Both the position numbers and the translations under genes were made by a program. Shown here piece by piece: positions 51,595 through 60,003 of a stretch of 64,000 bases of DNA. How positions within the stretch are numbered: the stretch's first letter is position 1; every line of letters starts with the position of its first letter. The DNA is from Caproicibacter sp046707225 (GTDB lineage: Bacteria; Bacillota; Clostridia; Oscillospirales; Acutalibacteraceae). Under the pieces are notes generated by a model. The model was given only the letters and a program-made list of their open reading frames with translations, was not told where the DNA came from and searched no databases. The stretch spans positions 62,001 to 126,000 of the forward strand of contig NZ_JBJKOP010000008.1 of assembly GCF_046707225.1 (NCBI RefSeq), written 5' to 3'.

Positions 51595-51856
51595 TGAAAA
51601 CTGAAAAAGCTGAAAATGTTGACGAGGAAGCCTCGCCCGGGACCCTGCTTCAGAGAGCGTGCGTTATGAGCTGAAAGCGCATGCAGCAGGACGGAGGAAG
51701 GCTACCGCCTCCGAGTGTACACCGAAGCGAGAGCAAAAGGTGTGCCGGCCGCCGCCGTTATCGGGCCGCAAGGAGGGCAAAAGCATGGCTTTTGTCGAAT
51801 TGGGTGGAACCGCAGGATCAATACCCTGCCCCAGGATTTGGGGCAGGGCTTTTTTA
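51595..51856 (+). promoter_or_regulatory. T-box riboswitch (tRNA-Thr responsive)
   Basis: The conserved T-box antiterminator sequence AATTGGGTGGAACCGC lies at 51798-51813. It is preceded by a long structured stem I, in which ACC (51704-51706), a Thr codon, sits just before GCCTCCGAGTG where the specifier is expected. A terminator CCCTGCCCCA/TGGGGCAGGG with TTTTTT follows (51824-51855). Uncharged tRNA-Thr would pair with ACC and with TGGA, preventing termination and turning on thrS. Confidence 0.93.
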
Positions 51857-51878
51857 TTTTTCAAAGGAGTGTAACAGG

Positions 51879-53789
51879 ATGATTCATGTCTGTTTAAAAG
51901 GCGACCTTCGCGACTATGAAAGCGGAACAACCGTTGCAGAGGTTGCAAAATCCATCGGCGCCGGGCTTTATAAGGCTGCGTGCGCCGGAAAAATCGACGG
52001 AAAAACGGTTGATCTGCGCACGCCGCTCTACAGCGACTGCAGTCTGGAAATTCTGACGTTTGAAGACGCCGAGGGAAAACGCGCTTACTGGCACACCACG
52101 TCCCACATCATGGCGCAGGCGGTGAAACACCTGTTTCCGGAGGCGGGCTTTGCCATCGGCCCCGCGATTGAAAACGGCTTTTACTATGATTTCGACCTGC
52201 CCCGCACGCTGACCCCGGAGGATCTCACCGCCATTGAGGCTGAAATGAAAAAAATCATCAAGCAGAATTTGCCGCTTGAGAGGTTTGAGCTGGACCCGGA
52301 TGAAGCGATTGAACTGATGGAAAAGGAAAACCAGATTTACAAGGTGGAGCTGATCAGGGAACATTCCGGCAAGGGAGAAAAAATCAGTTTTTACCGGCAG
52401 GGCGATTACGTCGACCTGTGCGCCGGCCCGCACCTGATGACAACCGGCCAGGTCAAGGCGGTCAAACTGACCAACTGCACCGGCGCCTACTGGCGCGCGG
52501 ACAAAAACAATAAGATGCTGCAAAGGGTTTACGGCATTTCATTCCCGAAAGCCTCCGAACTCGATGCATACCTGACGATGATGGAGGAAGCAAAAAAGCG
52601 TGACCACCGCAAGCTGGGCCGCGACCTTGATCTGTTCGACATTTACGACGAGGGCCCCGGCTTCCCGTTCTTTCTGCCGAAGGGCATGGTCCTGCGCAAT
52701 CTGCTTGAAAACTTCTGGCGCGAGGAGCACGCGAAGCACGGCTATCAGGAGATTCGCACCCCGATCATCCTGAGCAAAGACCTCTGGCTTCGCTCCGGGC
52801 ACTGGGATCATTATAAGGACAACATGTACACGACAAAGATCGACGACGGGGATTACTGCATTAAGCCGATGAACTGCCCCGGCGGAATGCTGGTTTATAA
52901 GCGCAAGCTGCATTCCTACCGCGACCTTCCGGAGCGCGTGGCGGAGCTGGGGCTGGTGCATCGGCACGAGCTTTCCGGCGCTTTGCACGGCCTGATGCGC
53001 GTTCGCTGCTTTACCCAGGACGACGCTCACATCTTTATGACGCCGGAACAGATTGAAAGTGAAATCCTCGGCGTGATGGACCTGATCGACAGCTTTTACA
53101 AAGTGTTCGGTTTTGAATACAATCTGGAACTTTCCACGCGCCCGAAAGATTCCATGGGAACCGACGAACAGTGGAATATGGCGACGGACGCGCTGATTCA
53201 CGCCTTGAAAGCGAACGGAAAGCCCTATGTTGTCAACGAGGGCGACGGCGCGTTTTACGGCCCGAAGATCGATTTCCATCTGCGTGACTCCATCGGAAGA
53301 ACCTGGCAGTGCGGTACGATTCAGCTTGATTTTCAGATGCCAGAGCGGTTCGACCTGACCTATACCGGCGCCGACGGCGAAAAGCACCGCCCGGTTATGA
53401 TTCACCGCGTTATTTTCGGAAGTATCGAGCGGTTTATCGGAATTTTGACGGAGCATTACGCAGGAGCGTTCCCGCTGTGGCTGGCTCCGGTTCAGGTCAA
53501 GGTGCTTCCGATTTCGGACGGCACGCAGGAATATGCCCGGAAGGTGGCCGATGAGCTGGCCGCGGCGGGCCTGCGGATGGAACTTGACACGCGCAATGAA
53601 AAAATCGGCTACAAGATTCGCGAGGCGCAGCTTCAAAAGATTCCTTACATGCTCGTAATCGGTGAAAAGGAAGCTCAGAACGGGGAAATTTCCGTTCGCA
53701 GCCGCAAGGGCGGCGACCTGGGCGCCATGAGCCTCTCGGAATTCGTGAAAAAGGCTTCAGAAGAAGTTGCGACAAAAGCAAAAGACTGA
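51879..53789 (+). CDS. thrS: Threonyl-tRNA synthetase
   Basis: Class II synthetase charging tRNA-Thr. 636 residues: N-terminal TGS domain (1-60), the editing domain with zinc-like HTTSHIMAQAVKHLFP, class II core with RYRELSG-equivalent HRHELSGALHGLMRVR, the MNCPGGM zinc Cys, and C-terminal anticodon-binding domain (about 535-630). The ATG at 51879 has AAAGGAG upstream. Controlled by the T-box in its leader. Confidence 0.97.
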   Translation: MIHVCLKGDLRDYESGTTVAEVAKSIGAGLYKAACAGKIDGKTVDLRTPLYSDCSLEILTFEDAEGKRAYWHTTSHIMAQAVKHLFPEAGFAIGPAIENGFYYDFDLPRTLTPEDLTAIEAEMKKIIKQNLPLERFELDPDEAIELMEKENQIYKVELIREHSGKGEKISFYRQGDYVDLCAGPHLMTTGQVKAVKLTNCTGAYWRADKNNKMLQRVYGISFPKASELDAYLTMMEEAKKRDHRKLGRDLDLFDIYDEGPGFPFFLPKGMVLRNLLENFWREEHAKHGYQEIRTPIILSKDLWLRSGHWDHYKDNMYTTKIDDGDYCIKPMNCPGGMLVYKRKLHSYRDLPERVAELGLVHRHELSGALHGLMRVRCFTQDDAHIFMTPEQIESEILGVMDLIDSFYKVFGFEYNLELSTRPKDSMGTDEQWNMATDALIHALKANGKPYVVNEGDGAFYGPKIDFHLRDSIGRTWQCGTIQLDFQMPERFDLTYTGADGEKHRPVMIHRVIFGSIERFIGILTEHYAGAFPLWLAPVQVKVLPISDGTQEYARKVADELAAAGLRMELDTRNEKIGYKIREAQLQKIPYMLVIGEKEAQNGEISVRSRKGGDLGAMSLSEFVKKASEEVATKAKD

Positions 53790-53810
53790 TTTCCAGAATA
53801 ATGCAGCGAG

Positions 53811-53848
53811 AGGGCCGTATCCGCATAAACGGATACGGCCCTCCTTTT
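53811..53848. terminator. Terminator of thrS
   Basis: AGGGCCGTATCCG (53811-53823) pairs perfectly with CGGATACGGCCCT (53830-53842), followed by CCTTTT. Confidence 0.93.
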
Positions 53849-53860
53849 GCAGCCTTAACC

Positions 53861-54073
53861 TTAGCTTTTCCTCTTTGATTTAATCCACTCAGCGAAAAGA
53901 TATATCAAAAAACATGCGGCGTAAGCGAAACTGAAATTTAATAATGCATGAATCCACAGGGGCGGATAGGTGTTGTTGTAAAACCATGGGCGCAAAAGCC
54001 TGGGCAGAACGGTGCCGCCAATCGCTACCCCAAGGCTGACGCCGATGGCGGATTTCAGGGCTCTTTTGACCAC
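53861..54073 (-). CDS. Small membrane protein of unknown function
   Basis: A 70-residue protein with two hydrophobic segments (about residues 9-26 and 40-61) and a basic C-terminus (KSKRKS). GTG at 54073 is chosen since GAGGAGG is 6 bases upstream; TTG at 54076 is too close. I do not recognise the family. Confidence 0.55.
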   Translation of the reverse strand: MVKRALKSAIGVSLGVAIGGTVLPRLLRPWFYNNTYPPLWIHALLNFSFAYAACFLIYLFAEWIKSKRKS

Positions 54074-54238
54074 CAAATCCCTCCTCAGTAAAATTGACCG
54101 TTTCGGTTGTTATCAGCAAGTTTTGGCTGTCCGTCTTGACGACGAGATTAAAACCTCGCGAGGCTTTCTCATTTGGCCGGATGTAATTCACGATGATGTT
54201 GATCATTGGGTCGTCGTTACAGTTTGCGTCAGTTACTT

Positions 54239-54272
54239 ATGTTCCTCCCCGCCGTCGGCGGGGGAGGAACAT
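54239..54272. repeat. Long inverted repeat in a gene-free stretch
   Basis: ATGTTCCTCCCCGCCG and CGGCGGGGGAGGAACAT form a 16-bp hairpin with one bulge and a one-base turn. It lies in the 410-base interval 54074-54483, in which I see no convincing gene; only this repeat and the promoter at 54421 stand out. There is no T-tract, so a terminator is doubtful. Confidence 0.6.
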
Positions 54273-54420
54273 GTCCATATTCGCAATCTTAGATGATATC
54301 ATACCATAAATTTTGTTTCACAGCGTTAAGTTTTCGCAGATTTTAGGCAAAGGGCCGGCAGGATGGACCGGAGCCCTTGGGCTTATACGGCAGAATGTCA
54401 AACTATATATAGATTTACTA

Positions 54421-54449
54421 TTGACGATTCAGTCAATATATTGTATGAT
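54421..54449 (+). promoter_or_regulatory. Sigma-A-type promoter
   Basis: TTGACG (54421-54426), 17-base spacer, TATGAT (54444-54449), about 35 bases before the small gene at 54484. Confidence 0.65.
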
Positions 54450-54483
54450 ATGAAAACAGATTAAGAAAGAAGGCTGTTTGAAG

Positions 54484-54753
54484 ATGCAGACGAATGTAAC
54501 GGTTACCGGAAATGGATTGGCAGAATCAGAGGTCAATAACTATATTCAGTATGTCAATCAGAAGAATCCGGGCAGAGTCATCAAATCTCTACAGATTGAG
54601 CCGGACGGCGAGTATGTGAACCTGTCCTATGAGCTGGAGCCGGTTCCGTTTGAGAGGATCCGCCGGATCACAGGGTATCTGGTCGGAACAATGGACCGCT
54701 GGAACAACGCAAAACGCGCTGAGGAGCGGGATCGCGTCAAGCACGGCATGTAA
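54484..54753 (+). CDS. Small protein resembling the C-terminal tail of anaerobic ribonucleotide reductase (NrdD)
   Basis: An 89-residue protein. The C-terminal third, RRITGYLVGTMDRWNNAKRAEERDRVKH, is strongly reminiscent of the end of class III ribonucleotide reductases, but no glycyl radical motif or catalytic barrel is present. The first half is not recognised. ATG 54484 and TTG 54478 are both plausible starts. Function is unknown; it may be a stand-alone NrdD-related regulatory protein. A 47-residue gene follows. Confidence 0.6.
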   Translation: MQTNVTVTGNGLAESEVNNYIQYVNQKNPGRVIKSLQIEPDGEYVNLSYELEPVPFERIRRITGYLVGTMDRWNNAKRAEERDRVKHGM

Positions 54754-54839
54754 TACTTTCATTTTAGGAGGGCGATTGCTCCGATTTATGGTTTTTCTCT
54801 GAAGAAAGGGAAATGCTAATCGACGGGGTGATCGTGTTT

Positions 54840-54983
54840 ATGACTGAAATTGACCCAAAAATGAAAGATCGATTTAATTCTCTGTCTGAGGGTTTGAAAT
54901 CGGAGATCATGAAGCAGAATGTTCAGATCCGCAGCCTTCAGGACCTGATTCACTGCCTTGAGAAAATCGTAAAAGAAGGCTGA
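54840..54983 (+). CDS. 47-residue helical protein
   Basis: Starts MTEIDPKMKDRF and ends HCLEKIVKEG; predicted all-helical with a heptad pattern in its second half. ATG at 54840 has GGGGTG 10 bases upstream. It sits between the NrdD-tail-like gene and a hairpin, suggesting a two-gene unit. No family recognised. Confidence 0.5.
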   Translation: MTEIDPKMKDRFNSLSEGLKSEIMKQNVQIRSLQDLIHCLEKIVKEG

Positions 54984-54992
54984 CGAAGAGAA

Positions 54993-55018
54993 CGCCGCGC
55001 GGCTGTAGCCGCGCGGCG
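54993..55018. terminator. GC-rich hairpin between convergent genes
   Basis: CGCCGCGCGGC-TGTA-GCCGCGCGGCG, perfect 11-bp stem. T-tracts are weak on both sides (TCCTTGTT on the plus strand). Confidence 0.6.
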
Positions 55019-55038
55019 CCTCCTTGTTATATGGAAAT

Positions 55039-56091
55039 TTAGAGTTCGTCCCTGTTTTTCAGCATGTTGTCCAGCTCATCCGCTAGATGGACGATCTGCT
55101 GAACCGCGTTGGAGACGTCCTCAAGTGCTTTTGCCTGCTCGTGAGATGTGCTCAGGGTCACTTCGGAGTGGGTTACCGTCTCGCTGATGGATTTTTTAAT
55201 TTTTTCCGTCAGCAGAGAAATTTCATTGGCTGTTTCTTTGGAATTATCCGAAAGGTTTTTAATCTCTCTGGCTACGACCGCAAAGCCTACGCCCGATTCG
55301 CCCGCGTGGGCCGCCTCGATGGAAGAGTTAATGCCGAGGATTTTCGTATTCATCGCTATTTTATTGATCAGCGCAAGAATATTTCCGATTTCGGTATTAA
55401 ATTTCCCAATCTGTGTAATTTCCTGATTTAAATCTTCCTGCTCGCCCATAATACTCTGTGAAGACGACGCGAGTTCTTCCAAAGTGGCGGAGATTTCAAC
55501 AAATTTGCCGGCAAGCCTTTTTGCGATCGCTTCCAACTGCAGTCTTGCGTATCCGCTTTGCGCGAGGGAATTTACGACAATAAAGAGAACTTCTGCCGCC
55601 GCCGAGATGCGTTCGGATTTGGTTGCTTCAATTTCATGAACGGCTTCCACCAGCCCGGATTCGCTAACTCCGATTTCCTGGGCGGTCTTTCGGTATATTT
55701 CTTCCTCCGGGCTGCCGGCAAGGCACTGCCCTCCGAGCACGGTGCCGACAAGCTCGCCGCCCACCATGATGGGAGCCGCGAAATCAATCAGTCCGGCGTG
55801 GCAGTTGCCGATAAAGGGCCGTCCGGTTCTGGCGGCTTCTAAGCCCATTCGATGATGCGATTCCGCACACCGGCTGTCTCCGATTGTGGATTTATGTATA
55901 AATTCGGTGCAGAACTTTGTGTAAGAGCTGGGCTGGGTGACCGGATTCCCGTTGCGGTCAACCGTGACGCTCGCGCAATTCATTCCTTTGGCAAAATTAT
56001 CCTGAAATTTTTGCAACAGGACAAGATCCACAATATCTGTGATTTCCAATGCCTTTAAATCTATTTTTTCATGGTCCAGAAGCTTAATCAC
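55039..56091 (-). CDS. Soluble chemoreceptor with PocR ligand-binding domain
   Basis: A 350-residue cytoplasmic protein without membrane segments. Residues about 20-170 form a PocR-type sensory domain (FCTEFIHKSTIGDSRCAESHHRMG, GNCHAGLIDFAAPI, several Cys). Residues about 200-345 form a shortened methyl-accepting signalling hairpin with IAMNTKILGINSSIEAAHAGESG and FAVVAREIKNLSDNS. PocR domains sense small metabolites such as those of 1,2-propanediol use. Its target kinase is not encoded nearby. Confidence 0.88.
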   Translation of the reverse strand: MIKLLDHEKIDLKALEITDIVDLVLLQKFQDNFAKGMNCASVTVDRNGNPVTQPSSYTKFCTEFIHKSTIGDSRCAESHHRMGLEAARTGRPFIGNCHAGLIDFAAPIMVGGELVGTVLGGQCLAGSPEEEIYRKTAQEIGVSESGLVEAVHEIEATKSERISAAAEVLFIVVNSLAQSGYARLQLEAIAKRLAGKFVEISATLEELASSSQSIMGEQEDLNQEITQIGKFNTEIGNILALINKIAMNTKILGINSSIEAAHAGESGVGFAVVAREIKNLSDNSKETANEISLLTEKIKKSISETVTHSEVTLSTSHEQAKALEDVSNAVQQIVHLADELDNMLKNRDEL

Positions 56092-56211
56092 AAGTCCATC
56101 CCCTTTTTAAACTATTTTATCATTTAATGGAAAATGTTATCAGTTGAAAGGAATTATAAGGAATTAATCGGAATGGTAATAATTTCCTGACTTTTAATTA
56201 AAGGGATTTTT

Positions 56212-56844
56212 ATGGAACAATTTAAAAGAATACCCGCTCACATCGGTATCATTCCCGACGGAAACAGAAGATGGGCCCAAAGAAACGGATTTAAGAAAGA
56301 AGACGGGTATCGGTACGGCATTCAGCCGGGGTTTGAGCTTTATCGTCAGCTGCTGGAATGCGGTGTGAAAGAAGCGACTTTTTACGGCTTCACCAAAGAC
56401 AATAATAAAAGGGCAAAAGAGCAGCGCGACTCATTTACGAAGGCCTGTGTGGATGCTGTCGAACTATTAAGCGGCAAAGACGCCAATTTGCTGGTCGTGG
56501 GAAATGCGGAATCGCCTGCTTTCCCAACGGAACTGAAAAAATATGCAAACCGAAGGGTTTGCTTTGGCAAGGGAACAATCAATTTGAATTTTCTGGTGAA
56601 TTATGACTGGGAGTGGGATATAAACGGCCTTGCACAGAACGGGCGGATCAAATCGTCCGGAATTCCAAGAATGGATCTGATCATCAGGTGGGGCGGGTGC
56701 AGGCGTTTAAGCGGTTTTTTGCCTGCCCAGTCGGTTTATGCGGATTTTTACATCATAGACGACTTCTGGCCTGATTTCAAACCTTCACATTTTTATGAGG
56801 CGCTGCGGTGGTATCAGAGCTGTGATGTAACGCTGGGCGGTTAG
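56212..56844 (+). CDS. Divergent cis-prenyltransferase (UppS-like)
   Basis: A 210-residue protein clearly related to undecaprenyl diphosphate synthase: HIGIIPDGNRRWAQ (Asp16 equivalent of the catalytic Asp), FYGFTKDNNKR in place of the usual STENW segment, and DLIIRWGGCRRLSGFLPAQSVYADFY at 155-180. The last motif normally reads RTGGExRLSNFL; here the metal-coordinating Glu is Cys163 and the Thr is Trp160. It is about 30-40 residues shorter than UppS. It is probably not the housekeeping enzyme, and activity is uncertain. No cdsA/dxr neighbours. Confidence 0.8.
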   Translation: MEQFKRIPAHIGIIPDGNRRWAQRNGFKKEDGYRYGIQPGFELYRQLLECGVKEATFYGFTKDNNKRAKEQRDSFTKACVDAVELLSGKDANLLVVGNAESPAFPTELKKYANRRVCFGKGTINLNFLVNYDWEWDINGLAQNGRIKSSGIPRMDLIIRWGGCRRLSGFLPAQSVYADFYIIDDFWPDFKPSHFYEALRWYQSCDVTLGG

Positions 56845-56931
56845 CTCTTCAAATGTTCATAAAAAATTCATAATTTTATGTTATTATGTAAACAATACTT
56901 TAAGATGAAATTGAATTACGGGAGGTCTAAA

Positions 56932-57084
56932 ATGAAAGTGAACTCTAAGATTGCGCTGCAAAGCAAGTTAAGGGTGTTCCTGGCTTATTACCATACGGCC
57001 GAAAAAGAAAATGATCAGGAACGCAAGGACAAGCTGGAGCCATATATTGAAGACCTCCGGGAAGAAATTAAAAATACGGAATAA
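56932..57084 (+). CDS. 50-residue charged helical protein
   Basis: Starts MKVNSKIALQSKLRVF, followed by a highly charged helix. ATG 56932 has a good GGGAGG upstream, and a strong terminator follows. No family recognised. Confidence 0.6.
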   Translation: MKVNSKIALQSKLRVFLAYYHTAEKENDQERKDKLEPYIEDLREEIKNTE

Positions 57085-57089
57085 GCAGG

Positions 57090-57134
57090 CAGAGGCTCCG
57101 TTTGGGAAAACCCAAACGGAGCCTCTGTTTTTTT
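57090..57134 (+). terminator. Strong terminator
   Basis: CAGAGGCTCCGTTTGGG (57090-57106) pairs with CCCAAACGGAGCCTCTG (57111-57127), followed by T7. Confidence 0.95.
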
Positions 57135-57136
57135 GA

Positions 57137-57559
57137 TCAGGAGTTGTCATTTCGGCCGTAACCTGCGCCGAAGCATCCCCGTCCGCCGGCGTAGCCGCCG
57201 CCGAAACCTGTCCCCGTGCCGCCGCAGGATTCCTGCCGCTCTTCCATTTCATTCAGAATTTCGTCGGCTCTTTCCTGCGTGATGGTTCCGTTTTCAACCT
57301 GCTGGTCGAGAATATCTTTTCTATTATGCAGCCGGTCGTCCTTGAATTCATCCAAAACCCCCGCTTCGCTTGCAATCGCTCCATAGGTTTTGCCGGTATT
57401 CAGTCTTTCCTCGGTTACGCTCCCAGAGGTTCTTCCGGTTAATGCTGCAACGGTCTCGGCAGGAGATTGGTGATTCGACGCGGCGTACGCGGAAATCGAA
57501 ACGGTACCCGCCATAAGTGCCGTCACGCCAATCACAACAGCTTTCTTCCAACTTTTCAT
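57137..57559 (-). CDS. Exported YckD/DUF2680-like protein with Gly-rich tail
   Basis: A 140-residue secreted protein: signal peptide (about 1-27, cleaved after AYA), a helical domain with KTYGAIASEAGVLDEFKD and VENGTITQERADEILNEMEERQESC typical of the YckD family, and a Gly/Cys/Tyr-rich C-terminal tail (about 113-135). Function not established. It is divergent from a two-component system whose kinase also carries a Gly/Met-rich external loop. Confidence 0.75.
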   Translation of the reverse strand: MKSWKKAVVIGVTALMAGTVSISAYAASNHQSPAETVAALTGRTSGSVTEERLNTGKTYGAIASEAGVLDEFKDDRLHNRKDILDQQVENGTITQERADEILNEMEERQESCGGTGTGFGGGYAGGRGCFGAGYGRNDNS

Positions 57560-57669
57560 TGAAGTCTTCCTTTCTGCATTTCAATTTTTACTGCATTGAC
57601 ATGATACCGCTGCTCTGTGGCGAAAATATGTTTTTTCTTTTTTATTTGTCGAACATTTTCAATTTGAAT

Positions 57670-57698
57670 TTTACAAACACGATCAGATATTATAAAAT
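57670..57698 (+). promoter_or_regulatory. Promoter of the second two-component system
   Basis: TTTACA (57670-57675), 17-base spacer, TAAAAT (57693-57698), in the 170-base region divergent to the YckD-like gene. Confidence 0.6.
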
Positions 57699-57733
57699 CA
57701 ATTAACAATGAAATTGTAAAAAGGGTGATTCTT

Positions 57734-58423
57734 TTGCAGACCCTGTTAATTGCAGACGACAACCGCCAAATTACGTCTATTTTGGAAGAATACGCAAAAA
57801 AAGAAGGCTTTTTGCCTTCGGTTGCTCTGGACGGACAGCAGGCGCTGGAATTATTTCACAAGCTGCAGCCTGACCTTGTACTTCTCGACGTAATGATGCC
57901 GAAAATCGACGGGTTTGAAGTATGCAGGGAGATTCGGAAGACCTCGAACATCCCGGTCATCATGATCACCGCGAGAGGTGAGGACTTTGAGAAGATCATG
58001 GGTTTGGATATCGGCGCGGACGATTATATTGTAAAGCCGTTTTCCCCAGCGGAGGTAATGGCCAGAGTGCGGGCAGTGATGCGGCGGATTTCAAATGCCG
58101 ACGGGCAAAAACAGCAGGCGGTTTTTGTTTTTGATAACCTGAGTGTCAATCTGGAGCAATATGCCGTTACAATCGGCGGGCAGGATGTTTCGCTGACGAA
58201 AAAGGAAACAGAATTGCTTTGGACTCTTGCAACCAATCCGGGAAAAGTGTTTTCACGGGATAACCTCCTGAACAGTCTTTGGGGGTATGACTACTACGGT
58301 GACAGCAGGACGGTCGATTCCCACATCAAACGGCTCCGTGCCAAATTGGACGCATTTGCTCATGAAAACTGGGAAATTAAAACGATCTGGGGCGTTGGTT
58401 ATAAGTTTGAGGGAAAATCATGA
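57734..58423 (+). CDS. OmpR-family response regulator
   Basis: A 229-residue regulator: receiver domain (LLIADDN acidic pocket, phosphoacceptor Asp52 in LLDVMMPKIDG, Lys in IVKPF) and winged helix (VSLTKKETELLWTLATNPG, NSLWGYDYYGDSRTVDSHIKRLR). TTG 57734 is chosen with AAAGGGTGA upstream; GTG 57725 would overlap that site. Its stop overlaps the kinase start (ATGA). Confidence 0.93.
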   Translation: MQTLLIADDNRQITSILEEYAKKEGFLPSVALDGQQALELFHKLQPDLVLLDVMMPKIDGFEVCREIRKTSNIPVIMITARGEDFEKIMGLDIGADDYIVKPFSPAEVMARVRAVMRRISNADGQKQQAVFVFDNLSVNLEQYAVTIGGQDVSLTKKETELLWTLATNPGKVFSRDNLLNSLWGYDYYGDSRTVDSHIKRLRAKLDAFAHENWEIKTIWGVGYKFEGKS

Positions 58424-59886
58424 AGAATAAAATTACACGCAAGCTGACTCTTTATTTTTCGTCGGTTTTGCTCCTGTTCTCCGTGATTATCGGCAGCGTT
58501 TTTTTTATACTGTTTCAGAATCACACGATGACGCTGCAAAAGTCGGAATTGCAGAAACGTGCTGAAACAATGGCGGGGACGATTTCTAAGTATTTGAGCG
58601 GTTCCGGTGGAGCAGGCGGAGGAATGATGGGGGGAGGGCAGATGGGGTACGGCGCTTACCTGCATTTTCTCGACGATATTGCCATGACCGATGTCTGGGT
58701 TGTCGATGAAAATCTGAATTTGCTGACCAGCGGAACGATGGGAGAAGGAAACTATCAGTATTCCGATCTGCCGCCCGACGCCGAGGCCGTGGTAAAAGAA
58801 GTATTCCAAAACCGGATAACCTTCAGCGAGGGCTTCAGCGGCCTTCTGAACAAACCGACTCTTACGGTGGGGACTCCGATTCGTTCCGGGGGCAGGGTAG
58901 TCGGCGCGCTTCTGCTCCATTCTCCGGTGGAGGGGATTAACGAAGCGGTTTCACAGGGATTTCTGATTCTTGCTGCCAGCATACTCACCGCGCTGCTGCT
59001 GTCCCTGCTGCTGTCGGGAATCCTCGCGGTAAGTTTTACAAAGCCGCTCAGAAAAATGAAGGATACGGCTCTGAGCCTTGCAAACGGGGATTACAGCGCC
59101 AAAACGGAAGTGCGCCAGAAAGACGAAATCGGCGAGCTGGCGGGCGTGATCGACGTGCTGAGCGAACGGCTTGAGGCGGCCAGACGGGAAAGCCAGAAAC
59201 TGTATCGCCTCAGGCAGGATTTCACGGCGAATATTTCCCACGAGCTGCGAACTCCCGTTACCGTGATCCGGGGATCGCTGGAAGCTCTTTGCGACGGTGT
59301 GGTGACGGACCCGGAACAGATCGGCAGCTATCACCGTCAAATGCTCAGCGAAAGCATGTTTCTGCAAAGGCTTGTAAACGACCTTCTGGATCTGTCGCGC
59401 CTGCAGAATACGGATTTTCAGATTGAAATGCAGTCGGTAAATTTATGCGATGTTCTCAATGATGTGGTGCGAAGCGTGCAGCATTTGGCGGAGCCGAAAA
59501 ATATTGAAATTATTTTGCAGGAAAGCTCGCCGATCTGTACCGTGACGGGTGATTACGGCCGGCTGCGTCAGATGCTTTTGATCATTTTGGATAATGCGGT
59601 CAAATTTTCTCCCAACGGCAGTGCCGTGACGGTAAAATCAGAGGATCAGTCCGTTTCCATCCGCGACTGCGGAATCGGAATTGCGCCGGAAGATCTTCCT
59701 TATATCTTCGACCGTTTCTACAAGACAAGGTCGGAAGAAAATAAAAGCGGTTCGGGCCTTGGGCTTGCGATTGCCAAACAGATTGCGGACAGACACGGCA
59801 TTCAGGTTTTTGTCGAAAGCGAACAGAGGAAAGGAACCGAGTTTCGGTTTCAGTTTCCGCAGAATTACGGCAGGAGCCGTCGTTAA
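58420..59886 (+). CDS. Sensor histidine kinase with Gly/Met-rich external loop
   Basis: A 488-residue kinase: membrane segments at about 11-33 and 180-204 flank an external domain that begins with an unusual Gly/Met run (SGGAGGGMMGGGQMG, 62-76). HAMP (about 205-258), His274 in NISHELRTP, and the ATPase domain with MLLIILDNAVKFSP, DCGIGIAPED and GSGLGLAIAKQIADRHG follow. The ATGA overlap with the regulator gene indicates a cognate pair. Confidence 0.93.
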   Translation: MKNKITRKLTLYFSSVLLLFSVIIGSVFFILFQNHTMTLQKSELQKRAETMAGTISKYLSGSGGAGGGMMGGGQMGYGAYLHFLDDIAMTDVWVVDENLNLLTSGTMGEGNYQYSDLPPDAEAVVKEVFQNRITFSEGFSGLLNKPTLTVGTPIRSGGRVVGALLLHSPVEGINEAVSQGFLILAASILTALLLSLLLSGILAVSFTKPLRKMKDTALSLANGDYSAKTEVRQKDEIGELAGVIDVLSERLEAARRESQKLYRLRQDFTANISHELRTPVTVIRGSLEALCDGVVTDPEQIGSYHRQMLSESMFLQRLVNDLLDLSRLQNTDFQIEMQSVNLCDVLNDVVRSVQHLAEPKNIEIILQESSPICTVTGDYGRLRQMLLIILDNAVKFSPNGSAVTVKSEDQSVSIRDCGIGIAPEDLPYIFDRFYKTRSEENKSGSGLGLAIAKQIADRHGIQVFVESEQRKGTEFRFQFPQNYGRSRR

Positions 59887-60003
59887 CCTCTTTTTCTTTG
59901 CGTTCGGATGTCTCGGCGGGGTTACGCCCATCAGTTTTTTAATAAACCGGTTTTATGTGATCTCCTTTCGCATATATTTTGAAACAGAAAGGGGAAATAG
60001 ACT

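Noticed and set aside
53889..54296. Frames of 105 codons (minus) and 94 codons (plus) around 53.9-54.3 kb
   Set aside because: They overlap the small membrane gene that has a better start signal, and neither shows family features or consistent composition.
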